From: Streptomyces sp. NRRL WC-3742
GTDB lineage: Bacteria; Actinomycetota; Actinomycetes; Streptomycetales; Streptomycetaceae
Length of the DNA stretch: 64,000 nucleotides
NCBI RefSeq assembly: GCF_000720635.1
Contig: NZ_JOCF01000024.1
Location: forward strand, 1 to 64,000
Direction of reading: 5' to 3'
Shown here: piece by piece, positions 19,889 to 28,460 of the stretch
How the letters are laid out: each line of letters opens with the position of its first letter
Numbering within the stretch: the stretch's first letter is position 1
Notes under the pieces: generated by a model
What the model was told of the DNA's origin: nothing
What the model saw: the letters and a program-made list of their open reading frames with translations, nothing else
Databases searched by the model: none
Translations under genes and position numbers: made by a program

Positions 19889-21559
19889 ATGGCAGCCACC
19901 CCACCGGCCGAGCCGAACCGCCCGTCCCCCAACACCGCCATGCGCGCCCTGCGCGGCGACCGCTCCCCCGGGGAGTTCGCCACGGCGGTGCGCCGGGCCG
20001 CCCGTGAGATCGGCGAGCACGTTTCCTGCGACGCCCGGTACATCGGGCGGGTCGAGGCCGGTGAGATCCGCTGCCCCAACTACGCCTACGAGCGGGTGTT
20101 CCGGCACATGTGGCCGGACCGCACGCTCACCGACCTCGGCTTCGCCCCCAGGACCTCCGTCCGCCGCCGCCCGGCGGACGCGGGCCCCGACATCCCTGGA
20201 AGACCCGACGCCCCCGGAAGAACGGAAGCGTTCCTGCCCCTGCCCGCCCCGCGCTCAGCACCGTCCACTCAACTCCCGTACGCTGCCTCGCCGTACGCGG
20301 ATTCCGCCGCTCCGGACGGGCCGTCGCGGCCGGGTGTCGGCACGGCGCCCTGGGGCCCCGGCGGGCCGCCCCATCTCGACGAGGAGAACGACGACGTGCG
20401 TCGCCGTACGTTCCTGGCCGGCGGCACCACCGCGCTGGCCACCGCGATCGGCCTGGACCGGACGGCTACGGCCGCGCCGGGCCCCGCCGTCCACCTTCCC
20501 GGCCAGGCCCGGGCGCCCATCGGCGGGACGATCACCCGGGCGCCCGCCATCGAGCTCGAACTCCCGTCCGCCCACGCCCTGTTCGGCTCCGATCCGGCCG
20601 GGGTCGTCCCCGGCAGACCGGGGCAGGTGCCGCCGCTGCGCCGGGTCGGCCACGCCGAGGTGCTCGGCGTGGAGCAGGCCGTCCGGGAGATCCGCCTGGC
20701 CGACGACGCGCACGGCGCGGACACCCTGTACGAGCGGGCGGGGCAGTCGCTGCGCCACGCGTACGTGCTGCTCAACGAGGGCGAGTACAGCGCCGAGACG
20801 GAGCGCCGGCTGCAGGCGGGGGCGGGTGAACTCGCCATCTCGGTGGGCTGGCTGGCCCACGACTCGAACCGGCTCGCGGACGCCCGCTCCCTCTACTCCG
20901 AGGCGCTGGCCACCGCCCGGATGGCCGGGGACTCCGCGCTGGAGGCGCACGTCTTCTGCAACAGCGCCTTCCTGGCCCGGGACGCCGGCCGCCCCCGCGA
21001 GGCGCTGCGCGCCGCCCAGGCCGGGCAGGCGGCCGCCCGGCATCTTGGCTCGGACCGGCTGCTCGCCCTGCTGGCCATGCGCGAGGCCGGAGGCTGGGCG
21101 GTGCTGCGCGACCGTCCGGGCTGCGAACGGGCGCTCACCCGGGCGTACACCCTGTTCGAGCGCGGCCCCTCGGAGCTCGACCCGGAGTGGATGTCCTTCT
21201 TCGGGGAGGCGGAGATCGCCGGGCTGCAGTCGCAGTGCTGGTCGGCGCTCGGCGAGTGGGACCGCGCCAGCGAGCAGGCCGGGCTGGCGATGGCGCTGCA
21301 GCGGCCGGCCTTCGTCCGCAACCGGGCGCTCTACACCGCCGAGCTGGCCCACGACCGCCTCGGCCGGGGGGACCTGGCGGGGGCGGCGCACCACGGCTCG
21401 GCGGCCGTCGCGCTGTTCGGCGAGGTCCGCTCGGCCCGTATCCGCAGCATGCTGGCGGACACGGCCGAGCGGTTGCGCCCGCACGCCGCCGTGGCCGAGG
21501 TGCGCGACTTCCTGACGGGCTACGACGGGTTCGCCTCGACCCGGCGAGCGGCGGCCTGA
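19889..21559 (+). CDS. Regulator with N-terminal HTH-like region and TPR-like C-terminal half
   Basis: This 556-residue protein starts at ATG 19889. TACTGT 8 nt upstream suggests a leaderless transcript. Residues 20-80 look like a DNA-binding domain (RYIGRVEAGEIRCPNYAYERV). A disordered stretch follows, then a twin-arginine-like RRRTFLAGGTTALA segment at about 173. The helical repeats from about 250 to the end resemble tetratricopeptide repeats, with AHVFCNSAFLARDAGRPREA as one unit. The architecture recalls the streptomycete regulators related to NsdA, which repress antibiotic production, but orthology is not shown. It probably acts in the cytoplasm despite the internal Tat-like motif. Confidence 0.65.
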   Translation: MAATPPAEPNRPSPNTAMRALRGDRSPGEFATAVRRAAREIGEHVSCDARYIGRVEAGEIRCPNYAYERVFRHMWPDRTLTDLGFAPRTSVRRRPADAGPDIPGRPDAPGRTEAFLPLPAPRSAPSTQLPYAASPYADSAAPDGPSRPGVGTAPWGPGGPPHLDEENDDVRRRTFLAGGTTALATAIGLDRTATAAPGPAVHLPGQARAPIGGTITRAPAIELELPSAHALFGSDPAGVVPGRPGQVPPLRRVGHAEVLGVEQAVREIRLADDAHGADTLYERAGQSLRHAYVLLNEGEYSAETERRLQAGAGELAISVGWLAHDSNRLADARSLYSEALATARMAGDSALEAHVFCNSAFLARDAGRPREALRAAQAGQAAARHLGSDRLLALLAMREAGGWAVLRDRPGCERALTRAYTLFERGPSELDPEWMSFFGEAEIAGLQSQCWSALGEWDRASEQAGLAMALQRPAFVRNRALYTAELAHDRLGRGDLAGAAHHGSAAVALFGEVRSARIRSMLADTAERLRPHAAVAEVRDFLTGYDGFASTRRAAA

Positions 21560-21637
21560 CGAACAGCTGCCCGACGGACAGCAGCCCGGCGAACAACAGC
21601 CGAACGAAAGCCGCCCGACGAACCGTCACCGCGCAGC

Positions 21638-22294
21638 TCAGCGCCCGGAGTTCAGCCCCTCCAGGTGCGAGAGGTCGTTCCACACCTCGACGGCCGGAGC
21701 GCCGTACTCCCAGGACAGCACGCACAGCGCCGCCGTGCCGAGCTTGAACCGCTGGGCGTACTCGGGCGGCAGGCCCAGCCAGCGCGCGGTCAGGATGCGC
21801 AGCAGGTGGCCGTGCGCGAACAGGACCACGTCCCGGTCGGCGCAGTGCATCTCGGTGGTGTCCGACTCGGGGACGCCGTACTCGGTGTTGAGGTCGGCGA
21901 GGAAGCGGTCCACCCGGGCGGCGACCTCGGAGAGCTTCTCGCCGCCGGGCACGCCGTCGCGCCAGATCAGCCAGCCGGGGTGGTCGGTGGCGCGGATGTC
22001 GGCGCCGGTGCGGCCCTCGTACTGCCCGTAGTCCCACTCCAGCAGTTCGGGGCGGTCCACCGCGCGGTCGCCGAAGCCGGCGAGTTCGCAGGTCTCCCGG
22101 GCCCGGCCGAGGGGGCTGGTGTAGACGAGCGCGTCCGGCAGCCCGTTCCAGGGGGCCTTGGCGAGGCGCGCGCCGAGCGCCCTGGCCATGGCGCGGCCGT
22201 CCTCGGTGAGGGGGATGTCGGTGCGGCCGGTGTGGCGGCCGGTGGCGGACCACGCGGTCTCGCCGTGGCGGACCAGCACGATTCGGGCGGGCAT
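21638..22294 (-). CDS. Histidine phosphatase family protein
   Basis: This 218-residue phosphoglycerate-mutase-like phosphatase has the phosphohistidine motif VLVRHGETAWS near the N-terminus. The second catalytic histidine is in FAHGHLLRIL. Acidic residues in LLEWDYGQYEGRTGADI complete the active site. It probably dephosphorylates a small metabolite. ATG 22294 is preferred, with GAGGAG 6 nt upstream; a TTG at 22309 is in frame. Confidence 0.88.
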   Translation of the reverse strand: MPARIVLVRHGETAWSATGRHTGRTDIPLTEDGRAMARALGARLAKAPWNGLPDALVYTSPLGRARETCELAGFGDRAVDRPELLEWDYGQYEGRTGADIRATDHPGWLIWRDGVPGGEKLSEVAARVDRFLADLNTEYGVPESDTTEMHCADRDVVLFAHGHLLRILTARWLGLPPEYAQRFKLGTAALCVLSWEYGAPAVEVWNDLSHLEGLNSGR

Positions 22295-22460
22295 GGAGGC
22301 TCCTCGCAATCGGGGCGGTCAACGGTACGGTCTCACCCTTGAGCACCGGTCCCCATGATCCCGCACCCGCCGGGAGCCCACGATCCCGGGCCCTCACGGA
22401 CGCGAGCGGGCCCGTGCGCGCACCGCGTTGTCGGACCCGGATGCGACACTGGGCCGCACC

Positions 22461-23648
22461 ATGAACGTCTCGACGAACGTCCCGCCCCGCGGGCCCGCTG
22501 AGCCGCTCGCCCGGCGGCTCGCCGAGCTGCGAGGACCGGCTCCCCAGCGCAGTCTGAACGCCCGCTCCCTCGCCGCGCTCGCCGCCAATCCGGGCTGCCA
22601 CCGCCGCGCCGTGCTCGACGCGGCCGGGGTCGACAAGTCCGCCCTGGCCTCCCGGCTCGGCCGCCCCGCCCCCTTCGGGCAGTCCCCCTTCGCGATCGCC
22701 CGCGGCGTGATCTTCGAGTCACGCCTCAAGGCCGACGGCTACGCCGCGCTGCTCGAGCCGCTGCGCGCCCATCTCGGCGTCCCCGCGGACGAGCGCACCC
22801 CGCTGGAGGTGCCGGACCTGCTGCCGCGCTCCGGCCCGGCGGTGCGCGCCGACCGTACGGCCGAGGCGCTGGCCAGGGCCGCCGCCGAACCGGACACCTG
22901 GACGCTGCTCGACCACCCGCTCCTGCGTCTGGAGGTGGCCGGCAGCACCGCCTACCTGGAGCCGGACGCCGTCGTGGTGCACGGCGGCCGGTGCACGGTG
23001 GTGGAGATCAAGTCCTTCCCGGTGCTGGACGGCACCGCGGACCCGGCCAAGGTCGGCGCCGCCGCCCGCCAGGCCGCCGTGTACGTGCTGGCGCTCCAGC
23101 ACGCCGCCGCCGCCGCGGCCGGGCAGCCCCTCGCCGAGAGCCCGTACGCCGAGCAGCGACTGCCGGGCAGCCCCCGCACCAGCGTGCTGCTGGTCTGCCC
23201 GAAGGACTTCGGCAACCGGCCGACCGCCGTGGCCGTCGACGTACGCCGCGAACTGGCCACCACCCGCCGCCAGTTGAGCCGGATGACCGGCATCGGCAAG
23301 CTGCTCGCCGAGCTCCCGGACGGCACCGACCTCAACCTGGCCGCCGCCGAGGACGGCACGCCCGTACGGACGGACGAACAGCTGGCCGACGCCGTCGAGT
23401 CGATGCCCGCCGCGTACAGCCCGGACTGCCTCTCCACCTGCGAACTCGGCTTCCACTGCCGCGCCCGGGCCCGCTGCGGCGACCGCGTCGAGCAGCTCGG
23501 CCGGGGCGTACGCGGCGAGCTGGGCAGCATCCGCACGGTGACGGACGCCCTGGCCGCGGCCTCCGGCACCGACCGGGCGGACGACGCCGCCGAGCGCCTC
23601 GCCTACGCGGCGGCGCTGCGCGCGGAAGCGCTCGGTGCGAAGGCATGA
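22461..23648 (+). CDS. Cas4/RecB-like PD-(D/E)xK nuclease with C-terminal cysteine cluster
   Basis: This is the first gene of a three-gene coupled operon (395 residues). The nuclease core shows YLEPDAVVVHGG, then VVEIKSFPVLDG (Glu-x-Lys) and QAAVYVLALQHA, matching the PD-(D/E)xK order Asp, Glu-x-Lys, Gln-x3-Tyr used by RecB, Cas4 and Dna2. Near the C-terminus four cysteines (CLSTCELGFHCRARARC) are spaced as in iron-sulfur clusters of Cas4 and AddB. It should cut DNA ends or single strands together with the helicase encoded two genes downstream. No cas1/cas2 or repeat array is present, so a CRISPR role is unlikely. Confidence 0.8.
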   Translation: MNVSTNVPPRGPAEPLARRLAELRGPAPQRSLNARSLAALAANPGCHRRAVLDAAGVDKSALASRLGRPAPFGQSPFAIARGVIFESRLKADGYAALLEPLRAHLGVPADERTPLEVPDLLPRSGPAVRADRTAEALARAAAEPDTWTLLDHPLLRLEVAGSTAYLEPDAVVVHGGRCTVVEIKSFPVLDGTADPAKVGAAARQAAVYVLALQHAAAAAAGQPLAESPYAEQRLPGSPRTSVLLVCPKDFGNRPTAVAVDVRRELATTRRQLSRMTGIGKLLAELPDGTDLNLAAAEDGTPVRTDEQLADAVESMPAAYSPDCLSTCELGFHCRARARCGDRVEQLGRGVRGELGSIRTVTDALAAASGTDRADDAAERLAYAAALRAEALGAKA

Positions 23649-25318
23649 GTCTGCTGACCACCCTCGCCCGGCTGGAGGCCGTCCGCAGCGGGCGGGCCGA
23701 GCCGCTGGCCACCGTCCGGCACCGGCACCTGTCCGAGCGCCCGATGGTGCTCGTCCCGCTGACCGCCGCCGGCGAGTCCGGCGCGCCGTTGGCCGTGATG
23801 CTGGGCACCGACCGGGACGCGCCCCGGCTGCACCTGGTGCCGCAGCCGCTCAACCGCACCCTGCGCTTCGACTTCCTGGCCGCGCTGGCCGCCGACCTGC
23901 TGCCCTACCTGGAGTCCTTCGGCGAGGACGTCGAGCAGATCGAGGGCTCCGAGAAGGACCCGGAGACGGGCGAGAAGACCCAGGTGTTCCGCGAGCTGTG
24001 TGCCGACGCGCCGCAGGTGATCGTGCCCAACGGCGCGGGCGTGCAGCACCTGGCGCTGATCGGCCGCTCCACCCGGTTCCGCCGCACCGCCGAGGACGCC
24101 GACCCGGGCCCGTACCCGGCGCCGCTGCGGGTGCCGCTGCTCGGCCGCTGGCTCACCCATCTCACCGACCGCGCCCAGGTGCCCGGCTCCAGCCTGCTGC
24201 TGCCGATGACGGGCCTGCTCGCCCGGCACTGGGCCACGGGCCAGAGCCACCTGGAGGACCAGCACCTGGCCGCCCACCTCGCCTGGCACGCCCCGCCGCC
24301 CGGGCTGACGGGCGCGCAGGCCGCGGAGCTGGCCGAGTCCGCGCGGGACGAGCACCACCAGCTGCTGCACCCGCCGGCCGGCCCGGCCACCGACCCGCGC
24401 TTCGACGAGCTCGTGCTCGCCCCGGCGATCACCCGCTACGACGCGGCCGTCGCCGCGCTCCAGCACGCCAACGAGCACGCCAACGAGCACGCCGCCGACC
24501 GGCCCAACCAGGCCGACGGGACCGCCGCCGCCCGCGCCCGCAAGGCGGTCCGGGAGGCGCACGGGCAGCTGGAGCAGGCCCTGTCCGCGATCCTGCTGCC
24601 GACCTGGCGGGACGTCTGGCAGGGCCTGGACCTGCTGCGCGCCCTGCCGCCGGCCGCCCACCTGGAGGAGCGCTGGACGGGCGACCGCTGGTCCTACACC
24701 GGCCACCGGGACCGCCTCGCCGCCGGTGAGCCCCCGCAGCCCCGCCAGGACGACGCCGTCACCGCCGCCCGCAAGCTCGCCCAGCGCGAGCGCGAGCAGG
24801 CCCGCCTCGACGTGCAGGAGGCGCTGGACGATCCGCTGGCGATGGCCGAACACCGGCTCTCCGGCGAGGCGTTCAGCGGCGTGGTCACGGAGGTGGTGCC
24901 CGACTGGGACACCACCGGGCGCTCCCCCAAGCCCCGCCCGCTGCTCACCCTGCGCACCGCCGACCGCCCGCACGCCGACCTCGGCCGCGAGGCGCACCGG
25001 GCGCACGGACCGTCCGCGCAGAAGGCCCGGATCGTCGAGGTCGACCCGGCCGAGGGCACCATCACCCTGCGGGTGCTCTCCGGCATGGGCCGCAGGAAGG
25101 ACCCGGAGCCGGGCAGCCTGCCCGAGCCGGGCGAGACGGTCACCTTCACCTTGTTCGAGCTGACGGTCCGCCAGTCGGCGCCGCTGCCCGAGCCGGACGA
25201 CACCCCGTGGACGCACGGCGGCCCGCCCGGCGCCTCGCCCGTACCCGTCTACGCACCTGCCAACTCCCCCGCCAACGCTCCTGCCAACACCCCTGCCGCC
25301 TCCGAGGATTGGGAATGA
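23645..25318 (+). CDS. Unknown protein of the nuclease-helicase operon, possible beta-barrel module
   Basis: This 557-residue protein overlaps the nuclease gene by 4 nt (ATGA) and the helicase gene by 4 nt, so the three are translated together. I do not recognise a named family. The C-terminal part around 400-510 (SGEAFSGVVTEVVPDW, then KARIVEVDPAEGTITLRVLSG) reads as beta-strand-rich and could be an OB-like or 1B-type barrel such as Dna2/Upf1 helicases carry. The middle has a charged helical stretch (KLAQREREQARLDVQEAL). The last 30 residues are an Asn/Ala/Pro repeat. It may bridge the two enzymes. Confidence 0.65.
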   Translation: MSLLTTLARLEAVRSGRAEPLATVRHRHLSERPMVLVPLTAAGESGAPLAVMLGTDRDAPRLHLVPQPLNRTLRFDFLAALAADLLPYLESFGEDVEQIEGSEKDPETGEKTQVFRELCADAPQVIVPNGAGVQHLALIGRSTRFRRTAEDADPGPYPAPLRVPLLGRWLTHLTDRAQVPGSSLLLPMTGLLARHWATGQSHLEDQHLAAHLAWHAPPPGLTGAQAAELAESARDEHHQLLHPPAGPATDPRFDELVLAPAITRYDAAVAALQHANEHANEHAADRPNQADGTAAARARKAVREAHGQLEQALSAILLPTWRDVWQGLDLLRALPPAAHLEERWTGDRWSYTGHRDRLAAGEPPQPRQDDAVTAARKLAQREREQARLDVQEALDDPLAMAEHRLSGEAFSGVVTEVVPDWDTTGRSPKPRPLLTLRTADRPHADLGREAHRAHGPSAQKARIVEVDPAEGTITLRVLSGMGRRKDPEPGSLPEPGETVTFTLFELTVRQSAPLPEPDDTPWTHGGPPGASPVPVYAPANSPANAPANTPAASEDWE

Positions 25319-26667
25319 CGAGCACGCAGTCCCCCGGCGCGGCCGCAGACGCCGCCGTGGCCCGCATCCTGGCCGCGACCGTCCACCCGGCGCCCGGCGC
25401 CCCGCGCGGTGTGGTGGTGGACTCCCCGCCCGGCGCCGGGAAGTCGACCCTGGTGGTGCGGGCCGCCCGCGAGCTGGTCGGGGCCGGGGAGCGGCTGATG
25501 ATCGTCGCCCAGACCAACGGCCAGGTGGACGACCTGGTCGGCCGACTCGCGGAGAAGGCGCCGGAGTTGACGATCGGACGGCTGCACGCGACGGACTCCC
25601 GCCCCGGCCCCGAGGTGCTCAGGCACGCCAACGTCACCCCCTCCGACAAGGTCACCGACCTGGCCGAGCACGACGTGGTGATCTCCACCTCCGCCAAGTG
25701 GCAGTGGGTGCGCGCCGAGGCGCCCTGGCGGCACGCGATCGTCGACGAGGCGTACCAGATGCGCTCGGACGCCCTCCTCGCCGTGGCCCGGCTCTTCGAG
25801 CGGGCGCTGTTCGTCGGCGACCCGGGCCAGCTGGACCCGTTCACCGTCGTCGGCACCGAGCAGTGGGCGGGCCTGTCCTACGACCCGTCCGGCAGCGCCG
25901 TGGTGACGATGCTGGCGCACAACCCGCAGATCGAGCCGCACCGGCTGCCGGTCTCCTGGCGCCTGCCCGCCAGCGCGGCCCCGCTGATCTCGCAGGCGTT
26001 CTACCCGTACACCCCGTTCCGCTCCGGCACCGGCCCGGACGACCGCACCCTCACCGCCTCCGTCCGCCCGGACGGCTCGGCGCTGGACGCGGTGATCGAC
26101 CGGGCCGCCGAGCACGGCTGGTCACTGCTGGAGCTGCCTGCCCGGCACACCGTACGGACCGACCCGCAGGCGGTGGCGGCCGTCGCGGCCACCGTGCGCC
26201 GGCTGCTGGAGCGCGGGCTGACGGCCCGCTCCGAGCAGGGCGAGACGCCGCTGACCGCCGACCGGATCGCCGTCGGCACCGCGCACCGGGACCAGGCGGC
26301 GGCCGTGCGCGCGGCCCTGGTCGAGGTGGGCGTCCCGGTGGACGGCGAGGCCGGGCCGGCCGTCACGGTGGACACCGCCAACCGGCTGCAGGGCCGCGAG
26401 TACGACGTCACCGTGGTGCTGCACCCGCTCTCCGGCCGCCCCGACGCGACCGCCTTCCACCTGGAGACCGGCCGCCTGTGCGTGCTCGCCTCCCGGCACC
26501 GGCACGCCTGCATCGTGGTGGCCCGGGCCGGGATCGCCGAACTGCTCGACGAGCACCCGGCCACCGAGCCGGTGCAGTTGGGCGTCCCGGTGGCCTTCCC
26601 GGACGGCTGGGAGGCCAACCACCAGGTGCTGCACCACCTGAGCGGCCACCGGGTCCACCTGCGCTGA
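25315..26667 (+). CDS. Superfamily 1 (Dna2/Upf1-like) helicase
   Basis: This 450-residue ATPase has all main SF1 motifs in order. They are Walker A VVDSPPGAGKSTLVV (about residue 38), Ia AQTNGQVDD, II AIVDEAYQM, III VGDPGQLDP, IV VSWRLP, V DTANRLQGREYDVTVV and VI ASRHRHACIVV. The direction is probably 5'-3' as in the Dna2/Upf1 group (inference). It lacks its own nuclease domain and the usual inserted barrel, which the two upstream genes may supply in trans. The ATG overlaps the previous stop. Confidence 0.85.
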   Translation: MTSTQSPGAAADAAVARILAATVHPAPGAPRGVVVDSPPGAGKSTLVVRAARELVGAGERLMIVAQTNGQVDDLVGRLAEKAPELTIGRLHATDSRPGPEVLRHANVTPSDKVTDLAEHDVVISTSAKWQWVRAEAPWRHAIVDEAYQMRSDALLAVARLFERALFVGDPGQLDPFTVVGTEQWAGLSYDPSGSAVVTMLAHNPQIEPHRLPVSWRLPASAAPLISQAFYPYTPFRSGTGPDDRTLTASVRPDGSALDAVIDRAAEHGWSLLELPARHTVRTDPQAVAAVAATVRRLLERGLTARSEQGETPLTADRIAVGTAHRDQAAAVRAALVEVGVPVDGEAGPAVTVDTANRLQGREYDVTVVLHPLSGRPDATAFHLETGRLCVLASRHRHACIVVARAGIAELLDEHPATEPVQLGVPVAFPDGWEANHQVLHHLSGHRVHLR

Positions 26668-26673
26668 GAACGG

Positions 26674-26994
26674 CTACTCGGTCTCGCAGACGGCGAACGC
26701 CTTGATCCGGGCCCGGTCGGCCCGGACCACCCAGCTGCGCCCGTCCGGCGAGGGGGCGTTGTGGACGACGGTGTCGGACGTGCCGGAGGGCAGCTGGTAC
26801 CCGCCTCCGGTCAGGTGGGTGCCGCTCGGGCAGGCGGCCTGCGACCAGCCCCCGGGGGCGCTCACCGGGCCCTCCACCACCAGGGCGGTCTCGGCGGCGA
26901 CGGCCGGCGCCGCCGTGGCGGGAACGAGGGCGGCGGCGCTGAGCAGGACGCCCAGGGGCAGGACGCCGAGGGGCAGGATCTTCCGTACGGGCAC
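26674..26994 (-). CDS. Small secreted protein
   Basis: This 106-residue protein starts at GTG 26994 behind GGGGAGA. It has a signal peptide (MPVRKILPLGVLPLGVLLSA, cleavage near AVAAE). The mature part of about 70 residues has two cysteines (QAACPSG and AVCETE, the C-terminus) that could form one disulfide. Function is unknown. It ends 7 bp from the convergent helicase gene. Confidence 0.75.
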   Translation of the reverse strand: MPVRKILPLGVLPLGVLLSAAALVPATAAPAVAAETALVVEGPVSAPGGWSQAACPSGTHLTGGGYQLPSGTSDTVVHNAPSPDGRSWVVRADRARIKAFAVCETE

Positions 26995-27241
26995 GAGGTC
27001 TCCCCGGGGGTACGAGTGGCGGGATGCATCCACGACAACGGGTTCGCATGCGATCCAGATGCGCGGCGCATGCGCGGCGCTCGGAGCACTCCCCCGGCGC
27101 GCGCCGGGGAATAGCGCCCGCACGCGCACCGTTCCGTTACCGGCCGTTCCCGAGCGACAATGGACGGCGGCCACGACCGGGCGGGCATGCCCGGAGCACG
27201 TCCCCGCCCACTCCACCCTCAGACCCGGAGGTGTCCGTCCC

Positions 27242-27598
27242 ATGCCCGACTCCCGTGCAGAGTCGACCGAGCCCACCAGGCGATTGCGTCCGGTGGAGCT
27301 GCTGTTCGAGCCGCAGGCCACCGAGCCCGAGCCGGAACGATTCTTCGACCTGGAGTCGATCGACGACCCGGCCGAACTGCTGCGCCGCTCCACCGAGCTC
27401 GCCCTGGCCTTCCGGGCGGCCGCCGAGCGGGCCACGGACTTCCAGGCGGTCGCCGCCGCCCAGCTCGCCGACCCGCGCCGCTTCGACGCGCTGGCGGACG
27501 CCGAGATCGCCGAGCGCGCGGACTGGACCCCGGACTACGCCGCCAAGATGATCGAGTACGGCCGGGGACTGCTCCAGCCGCGCCGCCACGAGAGCTAG
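27242..27598 (+). CDS. Conserved-looking small protein of unknown function
   Basis: This 118-residue acidic, helix-rich protein has no recognised domain. It has a strong ribosome binding site (CGGAGG). Key stretches are RPVELLFEPQATEPEPERFF and the helical AFRAAAERATDFQAVAAAQ. There is no signal peptide or membrane segment. It lies 30 bp before the Prim-Pol-like gene in the same direction, so they may be co-transcribed. Confidence 0.65.
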   Translation: MPDSRAESTEPTRRLRPVELLFEPQATEPEPERFFDLESIDDPAELLRRSTELALAFRAAAERATDFQAVAAAQLADPRRFDALADAEIAERADWTPDYAAKMIEYGRGLLQPRRHES

Positions 27599-27628
27599 AG
27601 CGCGCTCCGAACCGCACGCCTCTGGCAT

Positions 27629-28291
27629 ATGCCGCTGGCGGAGGGTACGCGATCGCCCGTCCCCCTGTCCGGCGAACCGCGCTTTCCGCCCCACCGCCGC
27701 CGCGCACCGAGCACGCTGCTGGGCGTGGACACCGTGGACAGCTGGACGCATCAGTCGGTGGAGTACGTCACCGTGGCCGGCGAGGCGTGGCTCGCCTCCG
27801 CCAGCGAGTACCCGCGCAGCATGCGCGCGCTGTGGGAGACCCGCCCCTGGGCGCCCACGGTGCTGCCCTGCGGGCGGGCCTTCGACGTGATCAGCATGCC
27901 GGGCCTGTTCGGCCGCCGGGTGCTGGACGAACTGTGGGCCTCCGGCCCGGGCTGCGGCCCGGTGGCGACGTACCGGGGCCGGACCCTGCTGTTCGTCCAG
28001 CCCGGCGCGGCGCCCAGGCTGCGGCGGCTGCTGGCCTGGGAGGAGTGGGCCCGGGACGTGCCGCCGCTGCTCTGCCACGGCAAGGGCGACGCGGTCACCG
28101 TCCCGCCCGTCCAGCGGATGGTGCACGGGCCCGCCTCTCCCGGGCAGGGCTCCGGGCGGTGGATCGTCGCCCCCGAGGAGCGCGAGCCCCGGCTGCCCGG
28201 CGCCTCGGTCACCCTCTGGGCCTGCGTCCGGGCCGCGCGGGAGCCGGCCGCGCCCCTGGCCGCCGACCCTGCGGTCCTGTCCGGGAGGTGA
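27629..28291 (+). CDS. Prim-Pol-domain-like protein (annotated elsewhere as bifunctional primase/polymerase)
   Basis: This 220-residue protein matches the pattern of a streptomycete family with an N-terminal Prim-Pol-like fold: VLPCGRAFDVISMPGLFGRR, GPVATYRGRTLLFVQPG, a WEEW segment, and LLCHGKGDAVTVPP near the middle. The usual N-terminal metal-binding part is not evident, so it may be a degenerate, non-catalytic member. A shorter relative may be the protein at 19146-19619. Confidence 0.55.
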   Translation: MPLAEGTRSPVPLSGEPRFPPHRRRAPSTLLGVDTVDSWTHQSVEYVTVAGEAWLASASEYPRSMRALWETRPWAPTVLPCGRAFDVISMPGLFGRRVLDELWASGPGCGPVATYRGRTLLFVQPGAAPRLRRLLAWEEWARDVPPLLCHGKGDAVTVPPVQRMVHGPASPGQGSGRWIVAPEEREPRLPGASVTLWACVRAAREPAAPLAADPAVLSGR

Positions 28292-28359
28292 ACGGGGGGC
28301 GACCGGTATTCGATTTTGGCCCGGCCGCCGGGCGCTGCTAGAGTCTTCCCTGTCAGCAG

Positions 28360-28433
28360 GCGCCGCTAGCTCAGTTGGTTAGAGCAGCTGACTCTTAATC
28401 AGCGGGTCCGGGGTTCGAGTCCCTGGCGGCGCA
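28360..28433 (+). tRNA. tRNA-Lys (CTT anticodon), copy 1
   Basis: Acceptor GCGCCGC/GCGGCGC and anticodon loop CTCTTAA are clear. The T-loop is GTTCGAG. The discriminator is A and no CCA is encoded. The gene is identical to three other copies in this window. All four share GTCAGCAG upstream and CAGACAG downstream. A -10-like TAGAGT lies 18 nt upstream. Confidence 0.97.
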
Positions 28434-28460
28434 CAGACAGCCGGAAGGCCCGGACGGGCC

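Noticed and set aside
19889..21559. Tat-exported protein because of the RRRTFLAGG motif
   Set aside because: The motif lies about 170 residues into the protein, after an HTH-like domain, so it cannot serve as a normal N-terminal signal.
22461..23648. CRISPR-associated Cas4
   Set aside because: Cas4-like motifs are present, but there is no cas1, cas2 or array in the window; the coupled partner genes point to a helicase complex.
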